Position numbers and translations under genes: made by a program | Shown: positions 4,839 through 6,410 of the stretch, in pieces | How the letters are laid out: every line of letters starts with the position of its first letter | Numbering within the stretch: position 1 is the stretch's first letter | Notes under the pieces: model-generated | What the model was told of the DNA's origin: nothing | What the model saw: only the letters and a program-made list of their open reading frames with translations | Databases searched by the model: none | Assembly (NCBI GenBank): GCA_900321895.1 | Contig: ONYB01000021.1 | Location: 1 to 6,410, forward strand | Reading direction: 5' to 3' | DNA length: 6,410 nucleotides | From: an uncultured Brachyspira sp. | GTDB lineage: Bacteria; Cyanobacteriota; Vampirovibrionia; Gastranaerophilales; Gastranaerophilaceae

Positions 4839-6410
4839 TTAATTCATATCATGCTCAATAAGCGTAACAAATTCATTAACAAGTGTTTGATTCCACTTTT
4901 TGCCAGCATCTTGCTTAATAATTTCAAGTGCATCTTTTGTCGAAAGCTTGTTTCTGTAAGGACGCTCCTCCGTGAGTGCAAAGTATGAATCCACAATCAA
5001 AATAATTTGAGATGTGAGCGGAATTTCTTCATGCTTAATATTAGCAGGATAACCGCTACCGTCCCAATTTTCGTGGTGATGTTCAATAATCGGAATAACA
5101 TCTTGGATATAAGATATCGGTTGCAAAATTTCTTTTGCCGCAATTAACGGATGCTCTTTTATATGATTAATTTCTTCCGTCGTAAGCGGAGTTTTCTTTT
5201 GCAAAAGTTCTTTAGGTAACATCAAATTTCCGATATCATAAAGCAAAATTGCAATTTTTAATTTATCAATTTCCCCTTTCGGAAGATCAAAACGTTTTGC
5301 AAGACTTACAGCCGTCAAGAGTTTCGATTTAATCACACCTTTTTCGTGGAGCGGATTATAAGTCAACGTCAAAATATCCGCAACCGTATAGAGAATATCT
5401 TTTTGCGATTGATTTTCTTTAAGCTTTTGACACAAATCATCCGAAAGACTTTGCGGGATAGGCATATTATGTTTTGACAAAATATCCGTAAACGTATTTA
5501 CTGCAACTTCCTGCCAAGACATCTCGGAGGCGTTTTTCGCCAATGTAACTCTGTTTCTTCCATTCATTTTGGAATCATACATTGCCTGATCAGTCAATTC
5601 CATTAATTCTTCAATATTATCAGAATTTTCCAAAAACGTTGCAACTCCGACACTTGCCGTCACATGTCCGATTGTATCAAGCGGAGTTTCCGCAATAGTT
5701 TTTCGAATTCTTTCTGCCGCAATCATTGCACCTTCGGACGAAATCCCCGGAAGAATAATGTTAAATTCTTCGCCTCCCATACGAGCTGCCGTATCTATAG
5801 AACGAGCATTGGATTTAAGTACATTTGCTACGGTTTTGATTGCAATGTCGCCGTAAGCATGCCCGTAGGTGTCGTTAATCTTTTTCAAAAAGTCTAAATC
5901 GAGCCCGATAATACTGAAAGGCTGACCGTTTCTTTGGGAACGTGTAACCTCTTTTGCAAGATATTCTTCAAAATATCTGCGGTTGTAAAGCCCTGTAAGT
6001 CCGTCTGTTACCGCCTGTTTCTTTATTGCCTCAAATAAATCCGCAACTGTCACCGCCATTTCAATCTGACCGGCAAACATAGACAAAAAATCTGTTTCTG
6101 ATTTTGCAAGATTTTCTCTTGATGAAAAAACTCCAAACACACCAAAAGCCTTATCCCTAATATAAATAGGAATTGTAATTATTGATTTTACAGATTTATC
6201 TTCCAAAATTTTATCCATAACATCCTGTGGAATATCCGGTATAATTGCTTTAAGTGATGCCGCAATATCTTTTGATTGAATAATTTCTTTTTGGTTAATA
6301 GCCTTTTCAAAAATACTGTTTTTTGTAAAAGCCAGTTTCCGCATTCTGATAGGTGTTTTCAGCACCTCATCAACTCGACGCATTGTTTCATCATCGGCTT
6401 CCGCAAGCAC
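4839..6410 (-). CDS. GAF-GGDEF-HD-GYP cyclic-di-GMP signalling protein (N-terminus outside window)
   Basis: The frame runs off the right edge. Its apparent first codon at 6410 is only an in-frame GTG, so the 523 residues lack the true N-terminus. Residues about 1-125 end like a GAF sensor domain (SIITIPIYIRDKAFGVFGVF, then a helical segment). Residues about 130-291 are a diguanylate cyclase domain: DGLTGLYNRR (136-145), GLDLDFLKKIND (169-180), active-site GGEEF (212-216), RSID inhibitory site exactly five residues before it (203-206), and SKMNGRNRV at the end. Residues about 330-523 are an HD-GYP domain with HHHENWDGSGYP (444-455), His420, Asp474 and EERPYR. The signature HDIGK is YDIGN (391-395), so the first metal-ligand His and the Lys are lost. 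Synthesis of cyclic-di-GMP is likely; hydrolysis is doubtful. The gene heads the thiL-ispD run, 2 bases upstream of thiL. Confidence 0.93.
   Translation of the reverse strand: MLAEADDETMRRVDEVLKTPIRMRKLAFTKNSIFEKAINQKEIIQSKDIAASLKAIIPDIPQDVMDKILEDKSVKSIITIPIYIRDKAFGVFGVFSSRENLAKSETDFLSMFAGQIEMAVTVADLFEAIKKQAVTDGLTGLYNRRYFEEYLAKEVTRSQRNGQPFSIIGLDLDFLKKINDTYGHAYGDIAIKTVANVLKSNARSIDTAARMGGEEFNIILPGISSEGAMIAAERIRKTIAETPLDTIGHVTASVGVATFLENSDNIEELMELTDQAMYDSKMNGRNRVTLAKNASEMSWQEVAVNTFTDILSKHNMPIPQSLSDDLCQKLKENQSQKDILYTVADILTLTYNPLHEKGVIKSKLLTAVSLAKRFDLPKGEIDKLKIAILLYDIGNLMLPKELLQKKTPLTTEEINHIKEHPLIAAKEILQPISYIQDVIPIIEHHHENWDGSGYPANIKHEEIPLTSQIILIVDSYFALTEERPYRNKLSTKDALEIIKQDAGKKWNQTLVNEFVTLIEHDMN

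Noticed and set aside
4837..4860. Thiamine diphosphate riboswitch before thiL
   Set aside because: Only 2 bases separate thiL from the upstream gene, and no conserved riboswitch elements are visible.
5664..5897. Plus-strand open frame of 77 codons
   Set aside because: It is antisense to the GGDEF domain, whose motifs are unmistakable.
6408..6410. Start codon of the signalling protein at the window edge
   Set aside because: The codon is a GTG that merely happens to be the last triplet of the window; the GAF domain appears to begin further upstream, so the gene is truncated.

Overview
The window comes from an AT-rich bacterial genome with densely packed genes. Two gene blocks converge on a shared terminator near 3257-3285. 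TolC-like outer-membrane proteins suggest a diderm (Gram-negative-type) cell, ispD indicates the MEP isoprenoid pathway, and thiL indicates thiamine diphosphate synthesis. The gene mix and style are compatible with an uncultured gut lineage such as the Gastranaerophilales (Melainabacteria/Vampirovibrionia). That placement is inference, because no rRNA or other marker gene is present.

Plus-strand block (1-3136). The end of a coiled-coil, TolC-like gene (1-324) overlaps a second gene (321-1229) that encodes a secreted or periplasmic protein with a related hairpin domain at its C-terminus. The two C-terminal regions align with only a one-residue gap and appear to be tandem paralogues. The second gene overlaps by 8 bases a LipM-type octanoyltransferase (1222-1890), so the three are probably translated from one message. 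After a 100-base gap holding two AT palindromes and a possible promoter comes a 381-residue protein of unknown function (1991-3136). It has an aromatic N-terminus, a coiled-coil middle, a Pro/Thr-rich repeat linker and a C-terminal domain with one annexin-like GxGT motif.

Minus-strand block (6410-3284). Reading leftward, a GAF-GGDEF-HD-GYP signalling protein truncated by the window edge (6410-4839) is followed after 2 bases by thiL (4836-3931). thiL overlaps by 4 bases the GTG start of ispD (3934-3284). The GGDEF domain keeps its active site and inhibitory site, but the HD-GYP half has lost the first His of its HD pair (YD) and the Lys that normally follows. This suggests a cyclic-di-GMP synthase whose hydrolase half is impaired or only senses the nucleotide.

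The convergent intergenic region (3137-3283) contains a strong hairpin terminator and a -10-like TATAAT box that could start a short RNA of about 95 bases. No tRNA, rRNA, CRISPR array, insertion sequence or recognisable phage element was seen. The least explained parts are the tandem TolC-like half-proteins and the 381-residue modular protein.
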